A stretch of 50,969 nucleotides of DNA. Origin: Phycisphaerae bacterium. GTDB lineage: Bacteria > Planctomycetota > Phycisphaerae > Phycisphaerales > SM1A02. The notes under the pieces were generated by a model. That model was not told where the DNA came from. It saw nothing but the letters and a program-made list of their open reading frames with translations, and searched no databases. Of the stretch, positions 25,596 through 34,509 are shown piece by piece. A program made the translations under genes and the position numbers. The stretch spans positions 91,415-142,383 of the forward strand of contig PAAJ01000017.1 in NCBI GenBank assembly GCA_002702575.1, given 5' to 3'. Every line of letters starts with the position of its first letter. The first letter of the stretch is position 1.

Positions 25596-26489
25596 ATGAC
25601 CTCCGACCATCGCCTTGGCGTCGACCTGGGCGGCACCAAGATCGAAGCTGCACTCATGTCGCCCGACGGGACGCTGACGGATCGTATTCGCAGCGAGACC
25701 CCACGGGGGAACTATCAGGGAACCCTGGAGGCGATCCGGGATCTCATCGAACAGCTCGAAGGAAAGCACCAGAGCACACCGCTGCCACTCGGCATCGGTG
25801 TGCCAGGCAGCCCCTCACCAGAAACCGGGCTGATGCGCAATGCCAACTCCCAGTGCCTCAACGGAAAACCGCTCAGAGAAGACCTTGAACAACTCATGTC
25901 AAGACCGGTTCGCATGGCAAACGACGCCAACTGCCTGGCCTTGAGCGAAGCCGTCGATGGTGCTGCGGCAGGTGCAGAGACGGTCTTCGGTGTCATCCTG
26001 GGAACCGGTGTGGGCGGAGGCCTCGTGGTGAATGGCCAACTCCTTGAAGGTCACAACGCGGTCGCTGGCGAATGGGGACACATGAGCCTGCCCTGGCCCG
26101 GCAAGGATGAGGTGCCCGGGCAGAGATGCTATTGCGGACGACATGGCTGCCTTGAAACCTGGCTCAGCGGAACCGCCGTCGAGGCGCAGGCTTCAGCGCA
26201 CGGCCTATCGATCAGCCAGGCAACCGACATGTCGACCCATCCCGAAGCGTCGTTCCTTCTGGAGGAATGGCTCGATCGACTTGCGAGAAGTCTTGCTGTC
26301 GTGATCAACATCGTCGATCCGAATGTGATCGTGATCGGTGGCGGATTGAACAGGATCGACGCCATCTACGAATCCATTCCATCTCGACTGAGCGAATGGG
26401 TCTTCAGTGATTCGGTTTCGACTCGAATCCTCAAGGCCGAGCATGGTGACAGCAGCGGGATTCGTGGCGCGGCACGACTGTGGCCCTGA
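25596..26489 (+). CDS. ROK-family sugar kinase
   Basis: A 297-residue ROK (repressor, ORF, kinase) protein without a DNA-binding domain, so a kinase. The ATP-binding start is GVDLGGTKIEAALM. Other features are the catalytic-base region MANDANCLALSEA, GTGVGGGLVVNG, GEWGHMSLP and the ROK zinc motif CYCGRHGCLETWLSG (CxCGxxGCxE). IVDPNVIVIGGGLN is the second phosphate-binding block. The family phosphorylates fructose, glucose, N-acetylglucosamine or N-acetylmannosamine. The E. coli Mak/NagK type is nearest in layout, but the substrate is not decided. It converges on the lipoprotein gene 23 bases downstream. Confidence 0.85.
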   Translation: MTSDHRLGVDLGGTKIEAALMSPDGTLTDRIRSETPRGNYQGTLEAIRDLIEQLEGKHQSTPLPLGIGVPGSPSPETGLMRNANSQCLNGKPLREDLEQLMSRPVRMANDANCLALSEAVDGAAAGAETVFGVILGTGVGGGLVVNGQLLEGHNAVAGEWGHMSLPWPGKDEVPGQRCYCGRHGCLETWLSGTAVEAQASAHGLSISQATDMSTHPEASFLLEEWLDRLARSLAVVINIVDPNVIVIGGGLNRIDAIYESIPSRLSEWVFSDSVSTRILKAEHGDSSGIRGAARLWP

Positions 26490-26512
26490 ACATCAAGATC
26501 GCACCCGGTGTG

Positions 26513-26872
26513 CTACGGCTGGCCGATGTCACCAGAGGGATCGACCTCGGCCGGATCCGTTCCGATTCCTTCCGGCTCGGCGTCCGGAACTTCATCCGAT
26601 TCGACTTCACGGCTGGTCAGCTCCTGAGTGCGTTCGGCAATGAAGGGATCCGGATCAAACGGGTCCTGGACCATGTTCACATTGGATTCCAGCTCCGAAT
26701 AGGCGGGATTGCCGACCGTACCACTCTGCTCCTGCATGGCCATCTGACCCTGAGCCTGGATGGCGTTCTCTTGCTGACTCAGATCTCGAGTCGACAGTGG
26801 ATCACAACCTGCAGATGCAAGAATCATGAGGGCGAATGAACCTGCAGTAGCTACTTGGGCAATGGGTCGCAT
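26513..26872 (-). CDS. Small putative lipoprotein
   Basis: A 119-residue secreted protein. The start at 26872 (MRPIAQVATAG) is chosen because AGGAG lies about eight bases upstream; a Met eight residues earlier (26896) is less likely. A signal peptide ends in the lipobox LASAGC, so the mature N-terminus would be a lipid-modified Cys. The mature part is Gln/Glu/Asp-rich and disordered (QQENAIQAQGQMAMQEQ, then a highly acidic tail). No domain is recognised. It probably sits on a membrane facing the periplasm. Confidence 0.65.
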   Translation of the reverse strand: MRPIAQVATAGSFALMILASAGCDPLSTRDLSQQENAIQAQGQMAMQEQSGTVGNPAYSELESNVNMVQDPFDPDPFIAERTQELTSREVESDEVPDAEPEGIGTDPAEVDPSGDIGQP

Positions 26873-27171
26873 GGGGGCTTCTCCTCTTCCTGCCATTCTA
26901 CGTGTTTCTTCGCAAGCGGCATCCTTCTGAGTGGACGGTGGCGGACTTGCGGGGGCAGATGTCGGAGAAGACGCTCCGGAAGCGGCTCAACTGGAAGATC
27001 CTGATTGGTACCTGTGGGAAACATGGGCGGAGTATAAAAATGGCGCCCGGCCCACATGGCCCATGATGCCTTTCCTGTGCCCTGTGCTGAATGGCCGCAT
27101 GCTGCTCTTTGGCAGGGTCGTGATCGCCGACTCGAGGGATGCCATCAATGAACACCCCGGACAAGCTCTGA
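26873..27171. other. Gene-poor stretch with possible coding relic
   Basis: No confident gene. A plus-strand frame from about 26902 to 27066 encodes FLRKRHPSEWTVADLRGQ and MSEKTLRKRLNWKILI, protein-like in composition but with no good start or ribosome site. Its codons lean to CGG, ACG and GCG rather than the CGA/GCC common nearby. On the minus strand TATACT near 27032-27037 could be a -10 for the lipoprotein gene. Treated as unexplained. Confidence 0.3.
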
Positions 27172-28749
27172 TCAGTATGGCATTCGATTGGCCAGAAGTC
27201 TGTCATGGCACCAGGCCTGAAGTGGCTGGACGGTCGTCCCCACTGCGGCGATCACGCCATCAGGCCTCACCAGAACGGCACCGCCGTCATGCAATCCAAG
27301 CGCCCTGGCCAGAAGACCATTCTCGTCTTCGGCAGACTCCCCGGGTGCGACACGCCTGATTGTGATGGGCATGCTGGCCGACTCGTATCCAAAGGATACG
27401 CCCGAGACATCGATACCTTCACCCAGCAGGATGATCGTTGGCCCGGGGTTGGACAACAAACATGTGCTTGAACAGATCTTGCCATCGACCTTGATCAATC
27501 GATCCGGAAAACCATCACCGGATGAATGAACCAGATCACCGTGGCGAATCCCAGCCAGAGGTCCTTCGCGATAGTTGACATGATCCTCGGTCAGCATCCC
27601 GATCAACTTTCGTCGGATCGGCGTAATGGAAGATGCCAGTGGAACCAGGACAGATCGAATGCCGCGTGCGATCACACCGGTATGACTTGCATTCTTCATG
27701 AGCAGCGCACTGCCTTTGACAACCATGGCGCCGATGGGGTGCCGTTCGGCGTGATAGGTCTCCAACAACGTCTCGGGCGCCTGCCCATGGTGAACCATGG
27801 CAAGCTTCCAGGCCAGATTGATGGCATCCTGGATACCGGTATTCATGCCTTGGCCGCCTGCGGGGCTGTGAACATGGGCGGCATCGCCTGCCAGGAAGAT
27901 GCGACCATGGCGATACTCATCGACCTGACGTTCGTTGATGTGATACGCACTGAGCCAGAAGGCCTGGAGAAGTCGCCAGCCCCAGGATGTGCGGTCATCG
28001 AGAATCGCCTGGATGCGATCCAGCGTGACCGGTTCGGATTCGAGCCCCTGGTCAACCGAACCGGCATCACAGAAGACACGCCAACGATTCTCGGCAATTG
28101 GAAAACAGGCAACGAGTCCTTCTGGTGACGTTTCGATCAGAATCTCACCGGACGCGGACGCCTGCTCGATCTCCACATCGGCAAGAAGCCACCGACGGTT
28201 GTCCGTCTCGCCGGGAAAGGGAACATCCAGTTGCTTGCGAACGGATGAATGGCCGCCATCACAACCGATCATCCACGCATGACCATGTTCACTTCTGGAG
28301 CCGTTCTGATCGAGAATGGCACGTACACCTTCGCGATCCTGGCTGAACTCAACCAGCTCGACACCACGATCGACTTCGATTCCACGATTGTCCAGCATTT
28401 CGAGCAGCAGACGCTCCGTGTCATACTGGGGAATCATCACCGCTGGAGGATCGCCACGCCCGGCATCTTCGAATGAGACGAATGCCACATTGCGTCCCTT
28501 TGAATACAGGCGAACACCGTTTGCGGTCTGATGTCCCTTGCGAATCCGATCCATTGAAAGAAACGGATTCAGACATTGGAGCGATCGACGCCATATCACG
28601 AGCGCCTTGGAGATGTCACTTGACTCGTGGGACTTGTCGATGATTCGAAACGGGACGTCGAAGTAGGACAGCACCAGTGCAACAGTGAGACCAACTGGTC
28701 CTGCACCGACGATCAATACTGTTGAGTCGCGTGTCTCCATGGGCGTCAT
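27172..28749 (-). CDS. FAD-dependent aromatic-type monooxygenase (PheA/TfdB family)
   Basis: A 525-residue flavoprotein hydroxylase of the FAD_binding_3 class. Residues about 10-40 hold the Rossmann block VLIVGAGPVGLTVALVLSYF. Then come the conserved WMIGCDGGHSSVRKQL (DG motif, FAD and NADPH contact) and IFLAGDAAHVHSPAGGQGMN (GD motif, FAD ribityl contact). The C-terminal thioredoxin-like domain is present but weakly conserved. Family members hydroxylate phenols, chlorophenols or polyketide-like aromatics using NAD(P)H and oxygen; the substrate cannot be predicted. Start 28749 (MTPMETRDS) or 28740 are both possible. It is divergent from the sulfotransferase with only 52 bases between starts. 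Confidence 0.85.
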   Translation of the reverse strand: MTPMETRDSTVLIVGAGPVGLTVALVLSYFDVPFRIIDKSHESSDISKALVIWRRSLQCLNPFLSMDRIRKGHQTANGVRLYSKGRNVAFVSFEDAGRGDPPAVMIPQYDTERLLLEMLDNRGIEVDRGVELVEFSQDREGVRAILDQNGSRSEHGHAWMIGCDGGHSSVRKQLDVPFPGETDNRRWLLADVEIEQASASGEILIETSPEGLVACFPIAENRWRVFCDAGSVDQGLESEPVTLDRIQAILDDRTSWGWRLLQAFWLSAYHINERQVDEYRHGRIFLAGDAAHVHSPAGGQGMNTGIQDAINLAWKLAMVHHGQAPETLLETYHAERHPIGAMVVKGSALLMKNASHTGVIARGIRSVLVPLASSITPIRRKLIGMLTEDHVNYREGPLAGIRHGDLVHSSGDGFPDRLIKVDGKICSSTCLLSNPGPTIILLGEGIDVSGVSFGYESASMPITIRRVAPGESAEDENGLLARALGLHDGGAVLVRPDGVIAAVGTTVQPLQAWCHDRLLANRMPY

Positions 28750-28801
28750 GCTAACCAGTCCTGCTGGCGATGATCCATGGCCAGAGCTATAGTGGAACAT
28801 C

Positions 28802-29869
28802 ATGTCAGATCCACGCGAATCGTCGATCCGACCGGTCTTCATCGCCGGGCGACAGCACTCGGGCAATACGGTCATGGCCGTGCTGATGCAGGGCCTTGAA
28901 GGCTGGTATGTCCAGAGCGGCGAAAGCGTGATGATCGAAATCCATGGCCTGATCGATCGAGACCAGAATCCTCGATCAAGAGCCGAGAAGATCATCAAGG
29001 CGATCAAGCTGGAAGACACCGACCAGCTTGACTGGCTTGAATCACGTGTTCACGAGATGGCCGGAGAGACCCCGTTTCGATCGACGCTGGACATCTATTC
29101 GACCGTCATGGGCGAGTTGGTCAAGCGACGAGGCGACCGGCAATGGGGCCAGAAGGCGACCTCCTACATTTTCCATGCCGATGAACTGCTCGAGCACATG
29201 CCGGGTGGCCGGATGATCTACCTGCTTCGCAACCCCTGGGACCTTGCCGCATCCAAGAAGCGACGAAACCCATCGAGTGATCGATCATTCGGTCTCGCGC
29301 TCTCATGGGCCAAGGGCATCCAGATCGCACACCGACTCAATACCCAGCAACCCGACAGATTCAAGCTGGTTCGATACGAAGATCTCGTCACGAATCCGGG
29401 GACAGCGGTCAAGGACCTGTGTGAGTGGCTGGGCGAGCCCTTCAGCGAAGATCTGCTGGACGTCCCGCATGTCAATCCCAGTGAGAACAAGGTGCATGCG
29501 GGCGGTCATTCGGGCAAACAGAAGTTGCTGGACAAGGCTGCCAGTGATACGGAAGCCATGGAATCCCAAGGCGAGAAGGCCCCAAGAGGACTCAATCGCT
29601 CCAAGATGTATCAGTATGCGGACCGATTGGATCCCCATGAAATCGCCATCATCGACCAGTGCCTGACGCTCTTCCGGACACGAGAGCTGCTCAAGATCTA
29701 TTACCCGGATCTCCCGCACACACTTGGATCCCACCCAATCTCAGCTCGTGCCAGGGCTTCAATCAGCCTTCCGGTCTCGCCGGTACGCTTTGGATTGAAG
29801 TACCTGACTCAGATCAAGCGAAGTCCGTTTTACGTGATATCGCGAACAATGAGGCGTTTTCGGGCCTGA
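28802..29869 (+). CDS. PAPS-dependent sulfotransferase
   Basis: A 355-residue sulfotransferase-domain protein. The 5'-phosphosulfate-binding loop is PVFIAGRQHSGNTVMAVLM near residues 11-29, and the 3'-phosphate-binding block is YLLRNPWDLAASKKRR near 140. VRYEDLVTNPGTAVKDLCEWLG is the standard later motif (RYEDLxxxP). No signal peptide is evident, so it is likely cytoplasmic. Planctomycetes carry many sulfatases and sulfotransferases. The acceptor here could be a carbohydrate or another small molecule. It is divergent from the monooxygenase, which suggests joint regulation, but a shared pathway is only inference. Confidence 0.82.
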   Translation: MSDPRESSIRPVFIAGRQHSGNTVMAVLMQGLEGWYVQSGESVMIEIHGLIDRDQNPRSRAEKIIKAIKLEDTDQLDWLESRVHEMAGETPFRSTLDIYSTVMGELVKRRGDRQWGQKATSYIFHADELLEHMPGGRMIYLLRNPWDLAASKKRRNPSSDRSFGLALSWAKGIQIAHRLNTQQPDRFKLVRYEDLVTNPGTAVKDLCEWLGEPFSEDLLDVPHVNPSENKVHAGGHSGKQKLLDKAASDTEAMESQGEKAPRGLNRSKMYQYADRLDPHEIAIIDQCLTLFRTRELLKIYYPDLPHTLGSHPISARARASISLPVSPVRFGLKYLTQIKRSPFYVISRTMRRFRA

Positions 29870-30103
29870 AGAGACCACGATCACCCCTGCTGAGGGCCTC
29901 ATTATGGGCCTCGAGGCCCATCGTCCCCAAATCGACTGGAACTGAACTCCAATCATTCCTCGATTTATGTACACTTCCGGTTCGGTTCCGACCCCTATCG
30001 CATCTGGATAGCGAGCGGTCTGCTGACGATTTCCTTCGTGTTGGAAGTCAACCGAGGCACCGTTCCGAACGAACTGATTGTTACTTGTTTTGGAGACGGT
30101 GCT
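29870..30103 (+). promoter_or_regulatory. Leader region of the RRM gene with alternative hairpins
   Basis: No gene in this stretch. ATGGGCCTCGAGGCCCAT (29904-29921) is a perfect 18-base palindrome. A second GGGCCTC copy at 29894-29900 can pair with the same GAGGCCC (29913-29919), so two exclusive hairpins are possible. A TATGTA-like -10 candidate lies near 29967. If it is used, the RRM mRNA has a leader of over 100 bases. The palindrome may instead be the end of the sulfotransferase transcript, but it lacks a T-run. Confidence 0.35.
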
Positions 30104-30385
30104 TTGAGGCTGTACGTAGGAAATTTGAATTTTGATACGACTGAAGACGCACTTCGTGACGCTTTTGCCGCACACGGCACAGTTCAGGAAGTTGCCATCA
30201 TTACTGACCGCGAAACTGGCCGCCCCCGCGGCTTTGCTTTCGTGACGATGGGAAGCGACGATGAAGGCAATGCCGCCATCGAAGCACTCGGCGGCAAGGA
30301 ACTCGATGGGCGTACGCTCAACGTGAACCAGGCCCGAGAACGACAGAGCGGCGGACCCCGCGGCGGCGGCGGTGGTCGCTACTGA
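30104..30385 (+). CDS. Single-RRM RNA-binding protein
   Basis: A 93-residue protein with one RNA recognition motif. RNP2 is LYVGNLNF and RNP1 is RGFAFVTM, with the usual spacing, then a Gly-rich tail (GGPRGGGGGRY). It matches the small bacterial Rbp type, known in cyanobacteria where many are cold-induced; the role is RNA binding or chaperoning. The start is taken as TTG at 30104 because GGAG stands eight bases upstream and homologues begin MxLYVGNL. An in-frame ATG at 30038 would add 22 residues that do not belong to the domain. A strong terminator follows. Confidence 0.9.
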   Translation: MRLYVGNLNFDTTEDALRDAFAAHGTVQEVAIITDRETGRPRGFAFVTMGSDDEGNAAIEALGGKELDGRTLNVNQARERQSGGPRGGGGGRY

Positions 30386-30428
30386 ATTCCAGGGCTCACG
30401 CCCCGGAAGCACGATGATTTGAACAAAG

Positions 30429-30457
30429 GCAGCTGCCCATTCGGGCAGCTGTCTTTT
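30429..30457 (+). terminator. Rho-independent terminator of the RRM gene
   Basis: GCAGCTGCCC-ATTC-GGGCAGCTGT forms a nine-to-ten-base-pair stem with a four-base loop followed directly by CTTTTCTT. It is 44 bases after the RRM stop and before tRNA-Ser. Confidence 0.9.
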
Positions 30458-30535
30458 CTTATGGAGCACCTTGACCAGGAGCCCACCTCAAGTCCCAAGA
30501 GCCGGTACCATTCACCGGACCGAAGGCACGACACC

Positions 30536-30623
30536 GGTGGGGTGGCCGAGCGGTTGAAGGCGCCGGTCTTGAAAACCGGTAACGGGGTTTCCTCGTTCGT
30601 GGGTTCGAATCCCACCCCCACCG
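30536..30623 (+). tRNA. tRNA-Ser (TGA anticodon)
   Basis: An 88-base class II tRNA. The acceptor GGTGGGG pairs with CCCCACC and discriminator G follows. The D arm is GGCCGAGCGGTTGAAGGCG. The anticodon stem-loop CCGGT-CTTGAAA-ACCGG has TGA at 34-36. A long variable arm (AACGGGGTTTCCTCGTT) fits serine, and the T arm is GTGGGTTCGAATCCCAC. No CCA is encoded. Confidence 0.95.
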
Positions 30624-30678
30624 CTTCGCCTTCCATGTCATGGCCGATCCGGGCGATCATCAGCCATGGAGCTGACGC

Positions 30679-31254
30679 ATGACGAAACTCATCGCGCGAC
30701 TGATCATGGCAACGATGCTGTTTCCGCTGGGAGTCATCGTCTTCATCGCCATGATCGCCGTGGCATCGACCTTCACTCGAGGCCCCTCCAGCCTCACCTT
30801 CCTGCTCATCTGGTTCGTGGAGTACCTCTTCACGGGGGTCTACTGGATCATGCTCTGGAAGCCCATCGTGAAATGGACACCCCAGAGGGTCTCTCTGACG
30901 GGCCTGGTGGCGATCATTTCACTGGCGATTGGCTTCGTATTCATGGGCATCATTCTGGCGTTCACCAGAGATCTGGAACCGGCCATCGCATTGGGCGGCC
31001 TGGCACCACCCGTGTCCTTTCTGCTGTTGACCATCTGGGTGTGGCAGGAACGGGAGGATGAACGGCTTGAACGGCTCAGTCGGGCGGAAGGCATCCCCAT
31101 CGAATGTCCAGGTTGCCAATACGACATGCGAGGGCTGAAAACGACCCTCTGCCCGGAATGCGGATCGTCACCGACATTGCATCAACTGTATGCAGGACAG
31201 AAGTCCCATGATGCGTACGAAATCTCTCAGCATGAAGAAGGACCAAACCCTTAG
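30679..31254 (+). CDS. Four-TM membrane protein with C-terminal zinc ribbon
   Basis: A 191-residue protein with about four membrane helices in residues 8-125 (for example MLFPLGVIVFIAMIAVAS and LVAIISLAIGFVFMGIILAF). A charged linker follows, then a cytoplasmic or periplasmic zinc ribbon: CPGCQYDMRGLKTTLCPECGS (positions about 148-168). CPxCxYDxRG...CPECG is a block seen in many planctomycete proteins of unknown function. GGAG seven bases before the ATG supports the start. Only one base separates its stop from the next start, so it probably shares a transcript with the lipoprotein. Function unknown. Confidence 0.75.
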   Translation: MTKLIARLIMATMLFPLGVIVFIAMIAVASTFTRGPSSLTFLLIWFVEYLFTGVYWIMLWKPIVKWTPQRVSLTGLVAIISLAIGFVFMGIILAFTRDLEPAIALGGLAPPVSFLLLTIWVWQEREDERLERLSRAEGIPIECPGCQYDMRGLKTTLCPECGSSPTLHQLYAGQKSHDAYEISQHEEGPNP

Positions 31255-31255
31255 C

Positions 31256-31798
31256 ATGTGGAGGATGTCTCATCACATACAGACCCTGATGCTTCTGGTC
31301 ATGTCAACCGCGTTGGCCGGCTGCATGCCCTCGAGACCCATGCCTGTCATCGTCGAGGTTGCCGATGCACGCACGGGCGATCCCCTGCCGGGCGTCATTG
31401 TTCGAGCGGCCGGTGGGACCTTCTACATTCCAACCATGCAGCCAAGCATGCTGGGCGCACCTGGCAGCACCTTCGGCCCCTTGCCTGATCCGGAAGGCGC
31501 CGTCGGCGAAACCGATGCGCAGGGCCGGGCCTACATGACCGTCTCCGGACAACGTCCGGTCTCGCTTCGCTTCTTCAAGACGGGTTACCCGGAAGGTCAC
31601 CTGACCGTCACGACGGGCGAGCAGCAGATCCTGGGTGCAACTGCCTGGACAACCGAGCCGGGTATCCCCGGTGTCGTCCGTTCGGTCCCATTGGCTGGCG
31701 CCGAAGATCCGTTCCTCTCCGACACACCACTACAGATGATGTTCCGGGTCACTGCAACCCCAGAGCCAGTCGATACGACGGCATCTGCGGAACGCTGA
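31256..31798 (+). CDS. Lipoprotein with carboxypeptidase-regulatory-like domain
   Basis: A 180-residue secreted protein from the ATG at 31256 (31265 is an alternative). The signal peptide HIQTLMLLVMSTALAGC ends in a lipobox. The mature part opens with VIVEVADARTGDPLPGVIVRAAGG, the start of a CnaB/carboxypeptidase-regulatory-like beta-sandwich, and continues with TDAQGRAYMTVSG and VSLRFFKTGYPEGHLTV, which fit the same fold. Such domains are structural or carbohydrate-contacting, not enzymatic. It follows the zinc-ribbon membrane protein directly. It converges on sdhB, 18 bases away. Confidence 0.7.
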   Translation: MWRMSHHIQTLMLLVMSTALAGCMPSRPMPVIVEVADARTGDPLPGVIVRAAGGTFYIPTMQPSMLGAPGSTFGPLPDPEGAVGETDAQGRAYMTVSGQRPVSLRFFKTGYPEGHLTVTTGEQQILGATAWTTEPGIPGVVRSVPLAGAEDPFLSDTPLQMMFRVTATPEPVDTTASAER

Positions 31799-31816
31799 AC
31801 AATCGATACAAAGCAA

Positions 31817-32593
31817 CTATTGATTCGAGAGCGTACCGCGACGCTTGTCCGGCTCGATCAGACTGGCTTTCACGTAATCGCGGTTCATGCGACTGATGAA
31901 GGCGATGCTGATTTCCTTTGGACAGGCATCCTGACACTCGGCATGGTTCGTACACGCCCCCATGCCTTCCTCTTCCATCTGGTGCACCATGTTGAGAACA
32001 CGACTGTGTCGTTCCGGCTGCCCCTGCGGAAGGAGACCCAGGTGGGCGATCTTGGCAGAGGAGAACAGCATTCCGGCGCCATTCGGACACGCTGCCACAC
32101 ACGCACCACAACCGATGCAGGCGGAGGCATCCATCGCTTCTTCGGCCACGATATGGGAGACCGGAATCGAGTTGGGCTCCGGCTTGGGCCCTGAATGGAC
32201 ATTGATGTAACCGCCGGACTGGATGATCCGGTCGAGCGCTGAACGATCAACCATCAGATCCTTGACGACGGGGAATGAACCATTTCGAAATGGCTCGACC
32301 CAGATCTCATCACCATCCTTGAAGGAACGCATCCGCACCTGACACGTGGTGCATCCCTTGCCTGGGCCATGCGGCCGGCCATTGATCGCCAATGAACAGG
32401 CGCCACAGATACCTTCGCGACAGTCACTGTCGAACGTGATGGCATCCTTTCCCTGGGAGATGAGCTGCTCATTGAGCAGATCCATCATCTCGAGGAAGGA
32501 CATGTCGTCCGAGATCCCGTCGATCTCGTGACGCTCGAGGTGGCCCTTCGAGTTCGAATCTTCCTGTCGCCAGACGTGCAGGGTGAACTTCAT
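31817..32593 (-). CDS. sdhB: Succinate dehydrogenase/fumarate reductase iron-sulfur subunit
   Basis: Electron-transfer subunit of respiratory complex II, 258 residues from the ATG at 32593. The [2Fe-2S] cysteines are in CREGICGACSL plus KGCTTC. The [4Fe-4S] block is CIGCGACVAACPNG, and the third cluster block is CTNHAECQDACPKE. The start overlaps the sdhA stop as TAATG (one base), so translation is coupled. It is last in the sdhC-sdhA-sdhB order on the minus strand. The sequence style (CIGCGACVAACPNGAGMLF) resembles the type-B complexes of Bacteroidetes, Chlorobi and related groups. Confidence 0.94.
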   Translation of the reverse strand: MKFTLHVWRQEDSNSKGHLERHEIDGISDDMSFLEMMDLLNEQLISQGKDAITFDSDCREGICGACSLAINGRPHGPGKGCTTCQVRMRSFKDGDEIWVEPFRNGSFPVVKDLMVDRSALDRIIQSGGYINVHSGPKPEPNSIPVSHIVAEEAMDASACIGCGACVAACPNGAGMLFSSAKIAHLGLLPQGQPERHSRVLNMVHQMEEEGMGACTNHAECQDACPKEISIAFISRMNRDYVKASLIEPDKRRGTLSNQ

Positions 32594-34509
32594 TACTTGT
32601 AGCTCCGGGTCATCGGTGGCAACGCTTCGAGAACGAGCTCCTCCTTGTGGAGTTGCTCCGGCTGATCTTCGCCCTTCCACTCCCAGACGGAGACGTTCTG
32701 GAACTTCTCGTCATCTCGGAGCACTTCACCTTCCTCGGTCTGATGCTCTTCACGGAAGTGACAACCGCAGGACTCGTCACGCTCAAGGGCATCCCGGCAC
32801 ATCAGGTGACCGAGTTCGAGGTAGTCGGCAACCCGACCCGCCTTCTCAAGAACCTGATTGGGCCCGTCCGAACGACCGGGAATCAACAGGTCATTTCGGA
32901 ACGCGTCCTTCAGTTCGTCGATACGAGCCAACGCCGTCTTGAGTCCTTCGGCATTTCGAGCCATGCCGCAGTGTTCCCACATCAGTTCACCGAGCTCTCG
33001 ATGGATCGAAAGCGGTGTTCGCGTTCCCTGAATCGACATCATTCGGGCAACGTCTTCCTGAACGGCATCCTCATGCTTCTTGAATTCAGGATGATTCGGA
33101 TCCACTTTGTCCATGTAGATGTCATGGAGATAGTCGCCAATGGTCTGCGGAAGAACGAAGTATCCATCCGCGAGACACTGCATGAGCGAACTCGCTCCCA
33201 ACCGATTGGCGCCATGGTCGGAGAAGTTGGCTTCACCGATCGCATACAGGCCTGGAATGTTGGTCATGAGGCTGTAGTCGACCCAGAGCCCGCCCATCGC
33301 GTAATGCAGTGCGGGATAGATTCGCATCGGACCATCGAACGGGCTCTCCGCCGTGATGTCCTCATACATGTCGAAGAGATTGCCGTAGCGTTCGGAGATC
33401 GTCTTGCGACCTTCCCGGTTGATGGCCTCGGCGAAGTCGAGATAGACCGCACGAGCCTTGTCACCGAGAACGCTGTATCCGTCATCACAGACATACTTGG
33501 CGTTTCGAGAAGCGACGTCACGTGGCACGAGATTGCCATAGCTGGGATACCGCTCTTCGAGATAGTAGTAACGCTCGTCTTCAGGAATATCCCGTGGACG
33601 GCGATCATCGCCCTTCTTGCGAGGGACCCAGACCCGGCCGTCGTTCCGCAGAGATTCGCTCATCAGCGTGAGTTTGCACTGGAAGCTGGCCGTACTCGGA
33701 ATGCAGGTCGGATGAATCTGAACCATGCAGGGATTGGCAAATCCCGCCCCCCGCTTGTGAGCACGCCAGATGGCCGTGCAATTGCTGTTGACCGCATTGG
33801 TCGAGTGGAAATACGTACTGACGTAGCCACCCGTTGCCAGAACCACGGCATCAGCGGAATGCGAACTGATCTCACCGGTAACCAGATTCCTGACGACGAT
33901 GCCGCGTGCCCGGCCATCGATGATGACGATGTCCAGGAGCTCCGTTCTCGGATACATCTCCAGGTTGCCGGTGTTGATCTCCTTCTCCAGCGCCTGGTAG
34001 GCACCAAGCAGAAGCTGCTGACCGGTCTGGCCACGACAATAGAAGGTTCGCGAAACAAGGACGCCACCGAATGAACGGTTGGCCAGCATGCCCCCGTACT
34101 CTCGCGCGAATGGAACGCCCTGTGCGACCGCCTGGTCGATGATGTTCGTACTCAGCTGGGCCAACCGGTATACGTTGGCCTCTCTCGCCCTGAAGTCTCC
34201 ACCCTTCTGGGTGTCATAGAAAAGACGATAGGTCGTATCACCATCTTCACGGTAGTTCTTGGCCGCATTGATCCCACCCTGTGCGGCAATGCTGTGCGCT
34301 CGACGTGGAGAATCCTGATAGCAGAACGTCTTGACCTTGTACCCCTGCGCGGCAAGACTCGAAGCGGCGGAAGCCCCGGCGAGACCCGTGCCGACGACGA
34401 TGACGTCGTACTTGCGACGGTTGTTGGGACCAACCAGCTTGGCATGCTCGAGATAGTTCGACCACTTGTCCTCGAGCGGTCCTTCCGGAATGCGGGCGTC
34501 AAGATGCAT
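32593..34509 (-). CDS. sdhA: Succinate dehydrogenase/fumarate reductase flavoprotein subunit
   Basis: Catalytic subunit of complex II, 638 residues. The FAD Rossmann block is [19 protein letters not shown]. The histidine of [16 protein letters not shown] is the usual covalent FAD site. Later blocks are [36 protein letters not shown] and the C-terminal [20 protein letters not shown]. The start at 34509 ([10 protein letters not shown]) is chosen over an in-frame Met further up because AAGGAGGAGG (34516-34525) lies six bases before it. It overlaps the end of sdhC by 11 bases. Whether the complex runs as succinate dehydrogenase or fumarate reductase cannot be told from sequence alone. Confidence 0.95.
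   Translation of the reverse strand: MHLDARIPEGPLEDKWSNYLEHAKLVGPNNRRKYDVIVVGTGLAGASAASSLAAQGYKVKTFCYQDSPRRAHSIAAQGGINAAKNYREDGDTTYRLFYDTQKGGDFRAREANVYRLAQLSTNIIDQAVAQGVPFAREYGGMLANRSFGGVLVSRTFYCRGQTGQQLLLGAYQALEKEINTGNLEMYPRTELLDIVIIDGRARGIVVRNLVTGEISSHSADAVVLATGGYVSTYFHSTNAVNSNCTAIWRAHKRGAGFANPCMVQIHPTCIPSTASFQCKLTLMSESLRNDGRVWVPRKKGDDRRPRDIPEDERYYYLEERYPSYGNLVPRDVASRNAKYVCDDGYSVLGDKARAVYLDFAEAINREGRKTISERYGNLFDMYEDITAESPFDGPMRIYPALHYAMGGLWVDYSLMTNIPGLYAIGEANFSDHGANRLGASSLMQCLADGYFVLPQTIGDYLHDIYMDKVDPNHPEFKKHEDAVQEDVARMMSIQGTRTPLSIHRELGELMWEHCGMARNAEGLKTALARIDELKDAFRNDLLIPGRSDGPNQVLEKAGRVADYLELGHLMCRDALERDESCGCHFREEHQTEEGEVLRDDEKFQNVSVWEWKGEDQPEQLHKEELVLEALPPMTRSYK

Noticed and set aside
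30459-30641. Minus-strand open frame containing GWDSNPRTRKPRYRFSRPA
   Set aside because: It is antisense to tRNA-Ser, another classic spurious prediction.
32647-34074. 475-codon open frame antisense to sdhA
   Set aside because: Shadow of the conserved flavoprotein gene, with no motif and no ribosome site.
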